A DNA stretch of 64,000 nt from Flaccisagitta enflata (Eukaryota; Chaetognatha; Sagittoidea; Aphragmophora): the NCBI GenBank assembly GCA_965153355.1, contig OZ231127.1:55924001-55988000 (forward strand), in the 5' to 3' direction. The notes under the pieces are model-generated. The model searched no databases. It saw only the letters and a list, made by a program, of their open reading frames with translations, and was not told the origin of the DNA. The translations under genes and the position numbers were made by a program. Numbering within the stretch: the stretch's first letter is position 1; each line of letters begins with the position of its first letter. This document shows, piece by piece, positions 28,699 through 41,079 of the stretch.

Positions 28699-29003
28699 GA
28701 TTTATAGTTTAAAATGTTTTTACGCAAATTCATAGAGAAAAAAATCTCATTCATAAAAAATAACAATTTGTTTTATGAAATGAAATTCTATTTTGCTATG
28801 AACAGCAGTCATTGTATTATGTAACTTGTATTACCTTAAAATGTACATCAATTATATCAATGTATAAAACAAAATTATAAGGAAAATCAGAAAAAAATGT
28901 TAAGGACACGTTAAGAACATTTCAGCCTGGAATTCGCAAAAATTTAAGGACATCCCAGCCTCAGAAAAAATTTACTGGTCCTTATAAAAAGAAAAGAGTG
29001 TAG

Positions 29004-29572
29004 TTGTGAGGGGTCCGGATGAAAGAACAATTAATAAGAGTTCCCGAGATTCTCGTTTCGATTCTTGTTTTTTTGTCTATAAAGCAAGTTTTTTTTTCAG
29101 AAAAATCATACACAATTCATGACTTTATTCGTGGACAAAGAGATTCTATTTAATTCAAGGTTCTATTAAATTCAAAGCACACAATTATCCAGCAAGAAAG
29201 AAGCGAGACAGAAAAGAAGAGACGCGGGGTCACAAAATCGATGCGGACGGGTTGGCAGGGGCGTCTAACCCCCAGCCAAACCTCACGCTCCACCCCCACT
29301 ACCCCCCCCACACACTAAAGGGCATCTAAAACACTCACTTTTTCCACTTTTTGACTCGTGCTCACCGACGGACAGACGGACCAACGGACAAAGCCTTGCG
29401 GACATAGACTTGCGTGTCCGCACCTAAAAAACAGTAGTGGAAACGGTGACATTAGATGAGCTGGGACGAACGAGGCCATATTACTGTATGAGTTGGACGA
29501 CAAAAAATCTAATAAGGACAAGAGCCTTGGGAGCTCTAACTGGTCTTTCATCCGGACCCTCACAGCTATCCT
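29004..29572. mobile_element. Inverted-repeat element containing a family B copy
   Basis: gttgtgaggggtccggatga near 29007 matches tcatccggaccctcacag near 29551 in reverse complement, continuing imperfectly for about 45 bp. A B-type element is nested inside. The superfamily is undetermined. Confidence 0.55.
29221..29430 (+). mobile_element. Family B element with gacgcggggtc 5' end
   Basis: It reads gacgcggggtcacaaaatcg, box ATGCGGAC, a C-rich stretch, gacggacagacggaccaacg, and terminal GACTTGCGTGTCCGCACCT then AAAAAA. The box and 3' arm match over TGCGGAC/GTCCGCA. Confidence 0.75.
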
Positions 29573-30012
29573 TAAAATCATCAAAACCTTACCACAAAGC
29601 AGCTCAATAGATTCATATCAACAGCAAGAAAAATCTGTAATTGTCGGTTATTTGTGAAATGTGAAAGTGACAAGAAAGAGTACCAGAAGAGTCTGCTGAA
29701 CGCCCTAAATGCCTCACACCCATCTGATCTTCCCATTGTAAAATTCTCATGTACATACGGCATATGGATGATTTGATGAATTTCACGTGTGGTTGGTCGA
29801 CCACTTAAGTAATTTACACAGTCTAAGCGTGAGTAAAGCGCAGGCTTGGGAACTTTTTTTCAAGAGAAGATTTTTCTGTAGGAGATGAGGGGTTGGGGGT
29901 GGGGTGTGAGGTAAAAAAGTGAACTGTCCGTAGGGAAATAGGCGACGAAGCGCATTTTCGACTGTCAAAAACGCTTTTCGCAATCAGTTGAGTAGAAACG
30001 CTAAGAATTTAT

Positions 30013-30020
<8 letters not shown>

Positions 30021-30070
<50 letters not shown>
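30021..30070. repeat. (GA)n array
   Basis: About 25 GA units. Confidence 0.95.
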
Positions 30071-30072
<2 letters not shown>

Positions 30073-30429
30073 GAAAATGGAAATGAGGGAACGCAACGCC
30101 TAGTACAGACAGACTTCAATGAGGTGAATCTTTCTTCTAAAAAATTCCCCACTCTGTCTATCTCCTTTTCTGCTTCTTCTTTTTTGTTCACTTCAATTTC
30201 CTTTCCGATGGTCTGTCACTCAGTTTTTTTTTGTTTTCGAATAATCTCAACTTCGTCATTTCAAAAGTCAAAATTCCAAATTTTAGGCTCGAGAAAAAAA
30301 AAACGGAACAAGTAACCCGGGAATGGGAGGCAGAAAAACGTTCTTTTACGTTTCCTTAGTCACAAAGAAATGGACGGACGGGAAAACGGACAGACGGATA
30401 TCCGGATGGAATCATCTAAAAATAAACAT

Positions 30430-31661
30430 TAGGGCCAACGGTTTTTGCATCAAATCAATTGAACACCCCAGCCTGCATCTTTTTTAAACAGACTATGTCT
30501 ATACTGTTAAAAGATACTCGCTATATGACTTTTCTCCGTGATTTAGAGGTGCCAGATTTGATATTTTGATCATAACTAGATGGTGGTTGTGGTAAAAATG
30601 TCAAATTTAGGTCATTTTGGCCGCCAAATTGGGCCACTCAGCCTTAGAAATCAAACCTAAAATCTATGAGATTATAAAACTAGAGCTCCAGATCTCACTA
30701 GTTGGGCAATCGGCATGTTCTCATTTTTGTTTCGTTCGAGAGCATTTCAAAGAAAAAAGGTTTGAAGGAAAATGGTAGCTTCAATTTCAGTGGCAATTTG
30801 GACATTTTTGTATTTCAATGTTCTGTTGATTAAAAATCTGCATAAAATTGGTATTCAAATTGAAGAGTTTTTCCTGTTCTAGCTGATGGTAAAAAATTTT
30901 TGATCGATATTCCCCCAAGACTGTAAAAGCAGGTGCAAAAAGTCAATTTTTTGCAAATTGGTCAATTTTGGATGAAAAATTAGGCCACTTCCAATTCATA
31001 AAAAGACTTAAAATCCATGAGCAAAATAGTACTGCTCAGGAGCTAACCAGTGGTGCAATCGCGTGTCAATATGTTTTTACTTAGATTTTATAGAACTCAA
31101 AGATTAAAATACCCATAAATTGTTATTTTGACATAGCCTTAGATCTTTGAAGTTCTATAAAATCTAAATGCAAAACATATTGACTATCCATTACCACTGG
31201 TGCTCCCTGAACAGTACTATAATAAATGAATTTAATTTTTATAATGGAAGTGAGTAATCCAAATTAAATAATTTAAAAAAATGTTTTGCACCTTTACAGT
31301 CTAAGAAGAATGGTCTAACATTTTTTTACCATCATAGAACAGAAAAACTCTTCAATTTTCACCAATTTTATGTGATTGTTTAAATCAAAACGCTAAAAAT
31401 TGGTAAAATGTCAAATTGCCACTGTAATATATTTTCACTTCAAACCCTTTCATCTATAAGTTATCATTAAACGAAAAATGATTGTCTGGTGTCACTAGTG
31501 AGATCTGAACCTCTGATTTATGTCTCAAATCAAATCTGGCACCTTTAAATCATGGAGAAAAGTCATATAGCGAGTAGTTTTCAACAGTATAGACATAGTC
31601 TATTTAAAAAAGCTGCAGGCTGGGGTGTTCAATTGATTTGATGCAAAAACCGTTGGCCCTA
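30430..31661. mobile_element. hAT-like 1.2-kb foldback element with 8-bp duplication
   Basis: The ends are TAGGGCCAACGGTTTTTGCA and its complement at 31642-31661, flanked by perfect ATAAACAT duplicates (30422-30429 and 31662-31669). The two halves are reverse complements over most of the length and meet near 31110-31140 (ctcaaagat / atctttgaa). TAGGG fits the hAT YARNG end, and the 8-bp duplication fits hAT. There is no ORF. Confidence 0.88.
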
Positions 31662-31869
31662 ATAAACATCTCTCTGCCCTTCATTTTATCGCTCTACAAC
31701 TTAATGTTCCTCCCCTCCACCTTCTTTCTGTTTCTATTTGATTTTTTTCTTGCCATCGTTCAAACGCCGCCTTTTTCTCAATTTCTTTGTCTGTTACTTA
31801 CGCACTTCTTTATCCTCCTTTTTGTCGTCCTTTTCCTCATTACCGACAATCATTATTAACGGACTGCAG

Positions 31870-31874
31870 GTATG

Positions 31875-31966
<92 letters not shown>

Positions 31967-31994
31967 TTTTGCTTGCTTGCTTGCTTGCTCGCTA

Positions 31995-32034
<40 letters not shown>

Positions 32035-32038
32035 CTTG

Positions 32039-32085
<47 letters not shown>

Positions 32086-32110
32086 TTTTTCTTTCTATCT
32101 TTCTTCCTTA
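31870..32110. repeat. (CTTT)n - (GCTT)n - (CTTT)n compound array
   Basis: CTTT tetramers (31873-31966), then GCTT tetramers with one GCTC/GCTA pair (31970-32035), then CTTT again (32040-32090). The middle block is a one-base-substituted period-4 variant flanked by the parent motif. Confidence 0.95.
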
Positions 32111-32226
32111 CTTTCTTACTTCCTCTCTCTCGTTCTATCTTTCTTACTTACATTCTTACTTCCTCTCTCTCTTTCTTTCTTTCCTTCTTTTATCTTTTCT
32201 TTCTTTGTGTCCTTCTCGGATTTTTT

Positions 32227-32290
32227 GGGCAGCGGCCCCGGAGGGATCAAAGCAAAATCTATGTTTCGTTGTTGTTGTTGTTGTTGTTGC

Positions 32291-32368
<78 letters not shown>

Positions 32369-32811
32369 GAATTCACTTGGAACCCTATCCTCAAACCCCA
32401 GTGGGCTAAGAGCGAGTATCCTACCACTGAGCTGACCCCCGCCTCCCAGCTCCATTCCGTCTCTCCATATCTCTGTTTTGCATCTCCCTCCTCCTGGATC
32501 AAGCCTCCCACGACCCTAAATCGAGCGCCCAGGGCTCTGTTTCTGGCCTACCAGGGTAAAAATGCCTCAGAATCAGCCTAGAAAGCGAAAGATATCATAG
32601 CCTTCGTGAGCTTCAAGTCAGACCTCCTAAACCTCAAATGATCCAGGAACCTTCCTAGGTCCTAAAACAGCCCTCTCAGACCTAAAATCAGCCCTATTCC
32701 CTGTACAGAAACTTAGGTCATCCTTCACTCCAGGGCTGCTGCCGCATTAACGTTGATAGCTTTAAGTTACTGTGAGAATTGCTAGGGCACCAGGGATCGC
32801 TGACCCTATGA
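32227..32811 (-). mobile_element. Degenerate family E element carrying a (TTG)n array
   Basis: It starts gggcagcggccccggaggga and ends with gggatcgctgacc, the E 5' motif reversed. Eroded ~20-bp units (cctctcagacctaaaatcag) occur at 32620-32700. A pure (TTG)n tract lies just inside the hairpin end. Confidence 0.65.
32268..32366. repeat. (TTG)n array
   Basis: About 33 trimers with one TGC interruption, inside a degenerate E element. Confidence 0.96.
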
Positions 32812-32838
32812 CCCCTTTGAGACCTCTTCTTTGTTTTT

Positions 32839-32839
<1 letters not shown>

Positions 32840-32933
<94 letters not shown>

Positions 32934-32946
32934 CGCGCGCGCGCGC
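32840..32946. repeat. (GT)n then (GC)n
   Basis: About 44 GT units pass into eight GC units; both are alternating purine-pyrimidine with Z-DNA potential. Confidence 0.96.
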
Positions 32947-33052
32947 TTTTTCCCACGTTTCGACTCGAGCATAACTGACCGACGGACGGCACCGACCAAC
33001 ATACAGACAAACAGATACAGCCTCCTAAAGAATTGAGAGTCCGGGACTAAAG
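32947..33052 (+). mobile_element. Degenerate family B 3' end
   Basis: cccacgtttcgactcgagca, GACGGACGG, acagcctcctaaag and GAGAGTCCGGGACTAAAG match the family B 3' half, with a decayed stem. A (GT)n/(GC)n array replaces the 5' half. Confidence 0.6.
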
Positions 33053-33318
33053 AAAAAGAAGAAAGAGAAAAGGAGGGCCCTTATTCGTCGATCGCGAGTT
33101 CAGTGAGAGGGGGCTAAGATGATGAAATGAGGGGGTAAACGGCGTCAAGAAAGAGGGGGTTAAGCGCTGGGGGTTGTGATTTTAATTGTCTTTTCTCTAA
33201 TTGCAGTCATTCCCCGAGGAGACCTTAACAGTAAGACGACGGCGAGGTAGAATAGTTTCCTGTAGACGCTAGAGACTCCTACAAGAATTTCTCCACAGGT
33301 CTCAAAGAGAAGAGAAAA

Positions 33319-33321
<3 letters not shown>

Positions 33322-33374
<53 letters not shown>
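33322..33374. repeat. (GA)n array
   Basis: About 26 units just upstream of a family A 5' end. Confidence 0.95.
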
Positions 33375-33378
<4 letters not shown>

Positions 33379-33397
33379 GGAAGCAACGAAAGAATAA

Positions 33398-34070
33398 AAC
33401 AAGGCCGGATACACGGCAAATATGTAGTCGCTTGTGGGTGGGCACTGGGTAGGGGCAGTATGTGGCGAGGACTGTAATATGATTGGACTAGGGATGCAAT
33501 TCCAAGAGATCAGTATTTCAGTCAATTTTGCATCATACAAAATTTTGTGTTACAAACCAACCAACCAACCAACCAACCAGCATACCTTCGTCCGACAAAT
33601 TTTTTGGCTGCCTACAAGAAGAATTTTCATACGGCTTCTCGCTTAAAACTGTGTAATTTTTACCTCCCAAGGGACACACAAAAACATCCAAAATTCTGCG
33701 TTACAAACCAACCAACCAACCAGCATACCTTCCAAGGGCAGGGTCCGACAAATTTTTTGGCTGCTTACAAGAAGAATGTTCAAATGGCTTCTTAAAAGGT
33801 ACAGAAATGTAAACTTGTTTGCAATATTAATTGTATTACCACAAATAAGAAAACCCTGAAAAGCCCAACTTTGATATTTCTCATAAAGATATTTGTCATT
33901 ATCTTTTAAATAGTAAATTCTTTATACATCTCTCTCTCCTGCCTACAAAAACAGTTGGCTGCCTACGAGCATACCAAGGACAAGGGAGACCGTTGAAGGG
34001 ACACCCAAATTTTGCGTTACCAACTGACCAACCAACCAACGTACCTTCCAAGGGACAGAGAAACACCGAA
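33398..34070 (+). mobile_element. Family A 5' end with ~175-bp tandem (CCAA)n core
   Basis: aacaaggccggatacacggc and gtagtcgcttgtgggtgggc start the element. Two full and one partial unit follow, each with gttacaaaccaaccaacc, agcataccttc and gacaaattttttggctgcct. No terminal hairpin is found downstream. Confidence 0.65.
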
Positions 34071-34294
34071 AGAAAGGAAAAAGAAAAAGATAGCTGGAAA
34101 AGAAAATGAAAGAAAGAAAAGAAATAAGTCGGTTCTTTTTTTCCTTGTTCTTTTTGTATCTGATTGCGTTCCTACCGGCGCTGAGATTGAAGTCGATCCA
34201 AAGACCAAAAACAGTCTTTTTTAAAGACTTTCAGTGACAAAAGGCAAATAACTGCGCCTACTCGGGCAATTTCTCTTTCGTTCTGCGAAAAAAA

Positions 34295-35037
34295 AACAAG
34301 GCCGAATTCTCGGCCTACTTATATGTCTACAGTCGCTTGGGGGTGTACATTAGCTTGTACCTAAATGACAAAAAGTGATAGACTTGGTATTCTACATGCA
34401 CTTTATGCTGTGGGGCTGTCTTGGGCTCCTGTGAAGATCAGTTTTGCCACTCAAATCCTACTATAAGCTTTCCGCGTCTTACCTTTGGTAAAACCTACCT
34501 CTATGGGAAACCAAAAATTTAAAAATGCTTAAATGTCTGTTTTGACTGCAGATTTGAAATCTGCAGAAAAAACTGTTAATTGAAAGTGCTTTCCTTTTTT
34601 CAAAATTCCAACTAGAAGGTGCTTAAAATAAGCGTTGAAGTTAACAAAACTTACCTTTCTCTTTAATTTCTTTATAAAATCGCCAAACTTACCTTTTTGT
34701 CATATCTTCAAGATGAATTTTGACTATGATCCCGAAGTAATTTTGTAAAAAGAAAAGCACTTACAATTATCAGTTTTTCATGCAGATTTCAAATATGCAG
34801 TCAAACATGGGATTTCAGTAACTTGAATTTTTTGGTTTCCTATAGGCTAAAGGAAATTTTAAGGTAAGGCGCGGCCAGCAAGATGCAAAATTTTCAAACT
34901 GCAATTGATGTCATTCGATCCCCAAGACAGCCCCACAACAAGAACTACTTGTAGAATTCTGATTTTATTGTTTATTGTCATTTCGGTACAAGCTAGTGTA
35001 CATGTATGTGTATAGGCGGGGGCTGTAATGTGTTTTT
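34295..35037 (+). mobile_element. Family A 5' fragment interrupted by a foldback
   Basis: aacaaggccgaattctcggc and acagtcgcttgggg run to 34350. After the inserted foldback, the sequence continues with gtgtacatgtatgtgtat and ggcgggggctgtaatgtg. It is then cut by a family C element in reverse orientation. Confidence 0.65.
34351..34995. mobile_element. hAT-like foldback J, copy 1
   Basis: The ends are TAGCTTGTACC and GGTACAAGCTA. Perfect 8-bp duplicates GTGTACAT flank it (34343-34350 and 34996-35003). The arms are near reverse complements, including gactgcagatttgaaatctg against its mirror in 34775-34805. The element is 645 bp with no ORF. Confidence 0.88.
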
Positions 35038-35160
35038 AGATACGACATCGCATCTCTAAAGAAGAATATCGGTGCATCAGTCGGTCGCTGCATCGATCGT
35101 TGCGTCTGTCAGTGCGTCTGTCGGTGCTCGGCCGATGCCTTGGTCGGTATATCCATTTCT
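35038..35160 (-). mobile_element. Family C element, diverged
   Basis: TTTTT then AGATACGACATCGCATCT (one stem mismatch), ctctaaagaag, and a degenerate GTCGGTGCATC/GTCTGTCAGTGC core. The 5' box is not preserved. Confidence 0.6.
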
Positions 35161-35429
35161 CCTCTTCTAAAACCACGTGTTTGACTTTTTTGAAAGGCCG
35201 AATATATTTTTAAAGATTAAACAGTACGTTGGGAGTAAAAGGGCCAGTAGAAAAAGGGCCTCCTACAGTTTCAATGTTTAAATAAAGAATCTCACATTTG
35301 GGTTTTTCTAAAAGCTGATGGTCTTTTAATGAATATAGGTTCAAAGCCAAATCATTCAAAACAAATCTGAAAAAAAAAATCTTCCAATCTGAGGCTTTTT
35401 TTTCTTTTAGGTCAACAGTTAAAAAAAAA

Positions 35430-36255
35430 AGGCTTGATACACGGTTACTAGCCTGTACTGAAATGACAAAAAACAAAAAAATCAAAATTCTCCGAGCAGC
35501 TCATGTTGTGGAGCTGTCTTGGGCTTCTATTGTCATCATTTTCAGCTTTTTAAGTTTAGATCTTGGTGGCCGCGCCTTACCTTGAACTTCCCATAGGTCA
35601 ATAGAAAAACAAAAATTTCAAATTGGTCAAATCATAATTTTGACTGCAGATTTGAAATCTTCATGAAAAACTGTCTGTTGAAAGTGCTTTTCTTTTTTCA
35701 AAATTCCTTCAGGATCACTATCAAAATCCATGCTAAATATTTTTAAAAAAGGTAAGTTCAATGATTTTACAAAGAAATTAAAAGGAAAGGTATATTTCGC
35801 GATATTTGACATCACTTTTGACCAACTTTTAATTGGAATATCAAAAAAAGGAAAACACTTTCAATTGTCAGTTTTTTCTGCAGATTTCAAATCTGCAGTC
35901 AAAATTGGAATTTAAATACTTTGAAATTTTGGATTTCCTATAGGGGTAGGGTTAATAGAAAGTAAGGTGCGGCCACATAAAAGTAGAATTTCAAAGTCAA
36001 TATTGAATTCAATAGAAACCTCAGACAGTCCCACAACATGATCTGCTCAGAGAATGTTAATTTCATTGTTTTTTTGTCATTAAGGTACAGGCTAACGGTT
36101 ACCCTAGTTGCGCAGGGGCCGTAATTGAGGTCAGTGGAGCATTTAGGCAGTCGCAGTAAGGCCAAAACCCTAATTAACACCAAAAACAACGGACGGACCA
36201 ACCGATGGACGGACTGACAAAGTGGAGTGTAGAGTCGCGCAGCACGCGACTAAAA
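35430..36255 (+). mobile_element. Family A element interrupted by foldback J
   Basis: ggcttgatacacggttac (to 35448) resumes at 36095 with acggttaccctagttgcg, then gtaaggccaaaaccc, a GGAC core and the hairpin AGTCGCGCAGCACGCGACT (36233-36251) with AAAAA. Removing the 646-bp insert and one duplicate restores a normal A layout. Confidence 0.8.
35449..36094. mobile_element. hAT-like foldback J, copy 2
   Basis: The ends are TAGCCTGTACTGAAATGAC and GTACAGGCTA. Perfect 8-bp duplicates ACGGTTAC flank it (35441-35448 and 36095-36102). The length of 646 bp is nearly equal to copy 1. It sits inside the 5' part of a family A element. Confidence 0.9.
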
Positions 36256-37575
36256 AGAAGTGTGATAAAACTATTTTCACTAGAAGCTCTGTCTTTAGTT
36301 CAAGCTATTTCAACAAAATGGTGATGCAGGAAACCACCCTCTTTCTGAGGGCCTCATTGGTCCCAACGTACTGTAAATGCATACACGCATCTCTTTGCAT
36401 ACTCTAAGCAGCTTTCGGTCGGTCGGTCGGCCACCCCTTTGTTTCTCCACTCCATTGATTAGTCCACGACATTTAATTTCTACTAAATTTGTCCTTCGTT
36501 ACAGGCTATTAACAGGTCGCTCTATCAAAAATGGGCAGACAAGTCTGAATGTGTGCTTTTGGCGAGACATAAACGCATCTTTAAATCCTTTTGAGAATTT
36601 TGAACGCCATTTTCCGGTTGCACGAGGAGCAAAAATCGATTTTGTCTGAAACCGATGCGACATTTTGATATAAAGGAAAGAAGAGAAGCAACTGGAGGAA
36701 TATTGTTATTCCCGTCATCGGTTTCTGATAACTGACCTTTTTTTGTTATTTCCTATTCGATATTTATGTGTTGCACAATTTTGCTCGTCAGTCAGTCTAT
36801 GTAATATGATACCAGTATGATCATATGATAAAATATGGCTTGACTGAACATTTATCAATGATCAGTGGGTCACTAAACAAAATGTAAATGTTATGATTTC
36901 TGTCCAAGCTGATTATTAACTTATTGAAGTCAAATTGACATTGAATATGAATCATATAATCATCACTACCCAGCTTTTGGTTTCTTGTTGGGCCATTGAC
37001 TGTTCTTTCAAATCTGGTATAGGAAGAACGAGGGGAGCCATAATAAAGCCACGCGCAGGAAAGTTTTCATTCATAATCCTTGATCGTTATAAATGATTCC
37101 CTTAGGCTGTGGAAGAATCCCCTTATCCAAGTTGGAGACCGAATTTATCTATTTTAAGCGTTGGAATTGGGTCAAAACATTTCGGGGTTGGTTGCTTACT
37201 CCATTCGTTCGATTTATCGCTGCTTAGTGATAACATCGTGCACATTGATTTTTTGATTGGGCTGTTCACCTTGGAAGTTCATATATTTCGCTCTCTATGT
37301 TGGTTCATTATCTCTCTCATCTTGGTCTTTGAATTTGTTTGAGTTTTTACTGGCACATTTGCAATTTTGCAGACTTTATAGTTAGTTGTTTTGCCTTTAT
37401 TTCTTTCTTTTTATCAAAAATCCTTTTTCTTTAAATATTTGAAGCTTGTTTAGTAATCACCCTTTCGGTCCATTCGTATTTATACGTATCTGTGCTTGTG
37501 TTGCAACGTTTTTCAATGGGACTATATCTCCTTCCCATTCTAATGTGACTATATCTCTGTTTCTTCCTATTTCAG
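36256..37575. other. Unique-looking non-coding region
   Basis: No microsatellite or element end recognised over 1.3 kb. ORFs of 61-90 codons lack motifs. It is one of the few stretches that could hide exons. Confidence 0.5.
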
Positions 37576-37591
37576 GCTCTCTCTCTCTCTC

Positions 37592-37680
<89 letters not shown>
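37576..37680. repeat. (TC)n array
   Basis: About 50 units with one CAC interruption. Confidence 0.96.
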
Positions 37681-37683
<3 letters not shown>

Positions 37684-38144
37684 CTTTGTATCTCGTGCAT
37701 GCGTGCTTGACTGCCACACCGTACCTCTGTGGTCTGGAAGACAGAGTATAATGTCCCTCATATTTTGGAGAGAATTCCCCGGGTAGCAATAAACGGTCAT
37801 AACCCATAATCCAGGTGAGAGAAAAAACTTTTTGTGGTCGTATGAGAGCGAAAAACAGGAGAGAATATCTGAAATATGATGGGCATTCTTACAGGTAAAC
37901 CAACCTGATTACAAAGCGCAAGAAAAAAAAAGTTAGCAAGCGGAGCAGTGCACGCACAATCTTGGTCCCAATAATCGATCGACACAATAACGCACAGAGT
38001 GTACAGGGTACAGAAAAAAATTCAATTACAGTAGCATCCATGACTCTAAAAGACTTACCGAAACAATTGGAATTACAAAACAACTTTTGAGATTGAAATT
38101 TTTAAGAACCTCTCAAAATAAGCGTCACAGCAAAAAAAGAAGAA

Positions 38145-38465
38145 CAAAAAGAGCGAGAGCAAGAGCAGCAGTAAGAGAAAAAGCAAGTAAGAACACGAGC
38201 TAGAGCACGAGCAAGACCAAGACCAAGAGCCAGAACAATAGAAAGAGCAAGAGCAATATCGAAAGCAAAAGCAAAAGAAAGAGCAAGAGCAAGAGCATGT
38301 TCCAGAACTATAGCAAGAGCAATTGCAAAAGCAAGAGCAAGAGCATGTTTCAGAACTATAGCAAGAGCAAGAGCAAAAGCAAAAAGCAAAAGAAAGAGCA
38401 AGAGCATGACTAAGAGCAAGATCAAGATCCAGAACTATAGTGCAAAAGCAAGAGCAAGAGCAGTC
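38145..38465. repeat. Degenerate (AAGAGC)n array
   Basis: Hexamers AAGAGC/AAAAGC with recurring blocks atgttccagaactatagca, giving a higher-order period of about 60 bp. Confidence 0.85.
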
Positions 38466-38832
38466 TTGCGTCTTGCTTGCAGCGTCTTATCGAGTTTTGT
38501 TCACTCTTCTGAAAACGCGAGAAGCCCGCGAGAGGGATTAAAAAGTCTCGCTCATTCTCATTTACGAGGAAATTAAACTTTTTCTTCACACATCATTAAG
38601 ACGTTTTTAGTAATCTTCTTTTTAAAGAATAATTGTTTTCAAGACTAAGCAAAAGAGTGTGTTAGGATGAGGATGAAGCAAAAGTGCTGGCAACTTTCAA
38701 GAGGCAAAAAAGGTCAAGGTCATACTCGTTCTTTCAATTAAAGAAAAAATGTGGACAGAACAATATTCCACGGGATGGTCACGTCAATTGATTTTGTTAA
38801 CAAGGCCATGTTATGTAAAGGAAGGAGGGGAG

Positions 38833-38834
38833 GA

Positions 38835-38906
<72 letters not shown>

Positions 38907-39003
38907 ATAAATGAAAGAGAGAATGAATGAATGAATGAATGAATGAATGAATGAATGAATGAATGAATGAATGAATGAATGAATGAATGAATGAATGAAT
39001 GAA
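38833..39003. repeat. (GAAA)n then (GAAT)n
   Basis: Seventeen GAAA then about twenty GAAT tetramers, joined by a short mixed zone (gaataaatgaaagaga). Confidence 0.96.
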
Positions 39004-39106
39004 CGACTGAATGAAAATGAATCTGGGCTGGCATGAGAAGTACGAAGAATGACGTCAGAATGGGCCGCTCTGTGCAGTTTAAACATTTTACCGACCAAGC
39101 AGCCGA

Positions 39107-39160
39107 ATGGTCGACCGACGGACGGACATGACCTATAGATATGCGAAGACGCAGATAACA
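39107..39160 (+). mobile_element. Degenerate C-like 3' end
   Basis: gaccgacggacggacatgac then ctatagatatgcgaagacgcagata resembles the family C core and terminal hairpin with several substitutions. No 5' end was found. Confidence 0.45.
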
Positions 39161-39445
39161 ATCGCGAAAAGAATTGTTTCTCTGTCTGATCGCTTCTGAA
39201 AATGTTTATCTGAGGAAGCCTGAAAACCGGAGGAGAAATATGTCGCTTTTTTTATACCGTTGGCATGTTCATGTTATCATTTTATATAAATTATTGATGA
39301 AGGTTGATGTTCTTTTTTAGGATGCATCCGATGTCAGAAAATGAAAGTCAATGTGCGTAGTGACTCAGGATTGAAAAAAAAAGTTTCTAAACAGTTCATA
39401 AATGTTTCTGATGGATAAAACGATACGAATGTTCGTGTTGTTTTA

Positions 39446-39590
39446 AGTCGCTTGTTATGCCGTTTGCTGGTCACATTTGTTGATTTCGTGCAGATTTTGC
39501 ATCCTTGCTCTAGCCAGTGTCTGAATGGTCTCCTACATCCCTATCCCTGCCCACCCGCACTACCCTGCCGTGTAACCGTCCTTGTTTTTT
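39446..39590 (-). mobile_element. Degenerate family A element
   Basis: ttttaagtcgcttgttatgc at the left, cctgcccacccgcactaccc and gccgtgtaaccgtccttgtt at the right. The GTCC core is nearly lost. Confidence 0.55.
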
Positions 39591-40163
39591 TTTTGTTTTT
39601 TTGTTTTTTTTTTGGGGGGGGGGGTTGGTGGGAGGAGAGTTTAAAGAAAAAAAATCGCGAAAATTTCTTTCGTCCGGCTACTGAGAAACGTTGACCCCGA
39701 ATAAGATGGGACACGACTTGGACAAGGGCCAAAACATTTTTTACCGCCATTTGGCACAAATCTCCAATCCTTGCCTTTCGCCAAAAATGTTGCTTTGAAA
39801 GCCCTAAATGTGACCTCATACCTCCAGATAAACGTCCTGCGGAGAACAGAAGACTGTCAATTGTCTGGATAAATTTTGGATTTGGGATTTGGGTTTGCTC
39901 GGGGCAGAACGAGAAGGAAAATAAGTAGTGTTGCAAAGTGAACATCATATTGTACTTGCAAAAACAAAATTAAACAATCAAAGAACTGAACGACCAAACA
40001 GCGAAGCAACTGGCAAGTGAACAAACGAACAAGCAAACAAAGAAATAAAATAACAAACAACGACAACTTCTATTTTCAACGGACAAGGTTGGAATGGAAA
40101 CTGAAAAAGACTGTGCGGGTAGTAACGGGAAAAAAAGACAAAGACAAAAGACATTCAAGACAT

Positions 40164-40661
40164 TGTCAGCGGTGCACGTTACCCTACTGAAATAGTTCAG
40201 CTAAAGTTGTGAAGTGAAAGCAGGGCAGCTACCTTAAAGTCAATAACCGGTAAAGTATCGGGATGAATTTTTGGACGTCCTGAGGGGATACATTTGATGC
40301 CTTAGAGAGATTTAAGACATTGGTCGGCAAATGTGAGGAGTAAATCCTCCTACATCTCTGCTTGGGAGGATTCACTTGAAGACAGATATAAGAGCAGTTT
40401 TGAGGTATGAGAAGACAGTTTTGAGGCTTGAGAGGCCAGATTCAATGGCTAAATTGGCTAATCTATGGCCTGAAAAAACAAATTTGGTGCCTGAGAGGGC
40501 AAAATTGGGCTGAATTTGAGACAAGGAGTGCTGATTTAGAGCCTACATAAGTTAGATTGGAGCTTGAGGGGTGGGGTGGGAGAGGATCGAAGGGCGTCTG
40601 AAGTTCATCCCTGTGTTCTACAGGACATCGTCCCTTTGAGGGCCCTTTGGGGCCGCTGCCC
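40164..40661 (+). mobile_element. Family E element
   Basis: gtcagcggtgcacgttaccc, then eroded ~20-30-bp units (gagacagttttgaggcttga style, 40330-40590). It closes with ctacaggacatcgtcccttt and ggggccgctgccc. It is the E2 subtype (caggacatcg closing motif). Confidence 0.65.
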
Positions 40662-40881
40662 AAATAGAAGTCGAGAGTAAGGGAGAAAATGATGTCGACA
40701 CCACAGTCACTAATGGGTCCCTCGTTAATTGCGATAAACAAAAAACCCTCAACCGCGACTAACGCTGAGTACAACCGCAAATAACGAAAACCGGGATGAT
40801 ATCCAAGACTAATTGCAAACGACTCTCTGGCTATCTGTTTGTCTGTCTAATGATCTCTTTTTCTGTCTGTCTTCTTTTTGT

Positions 40882-40883
<2 letters not shown>

Positions 40884-40972
<89 letters not shown>
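40884..40972. repeat. (TC)n then (AC)n
   Basis: About 34 TC units then ten AC units. Confidence 0.95.
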
Positions 40973-41079
40973 TTTCATTTGTTTAATTCGAATCTTCATC
41001 AGATCAGCGGTTGTTGTAGAGATTGAATCTTCCTTTGAACATTGTCATCGCCGTGTTGATCGTCCTTACGGCGGCGAAT

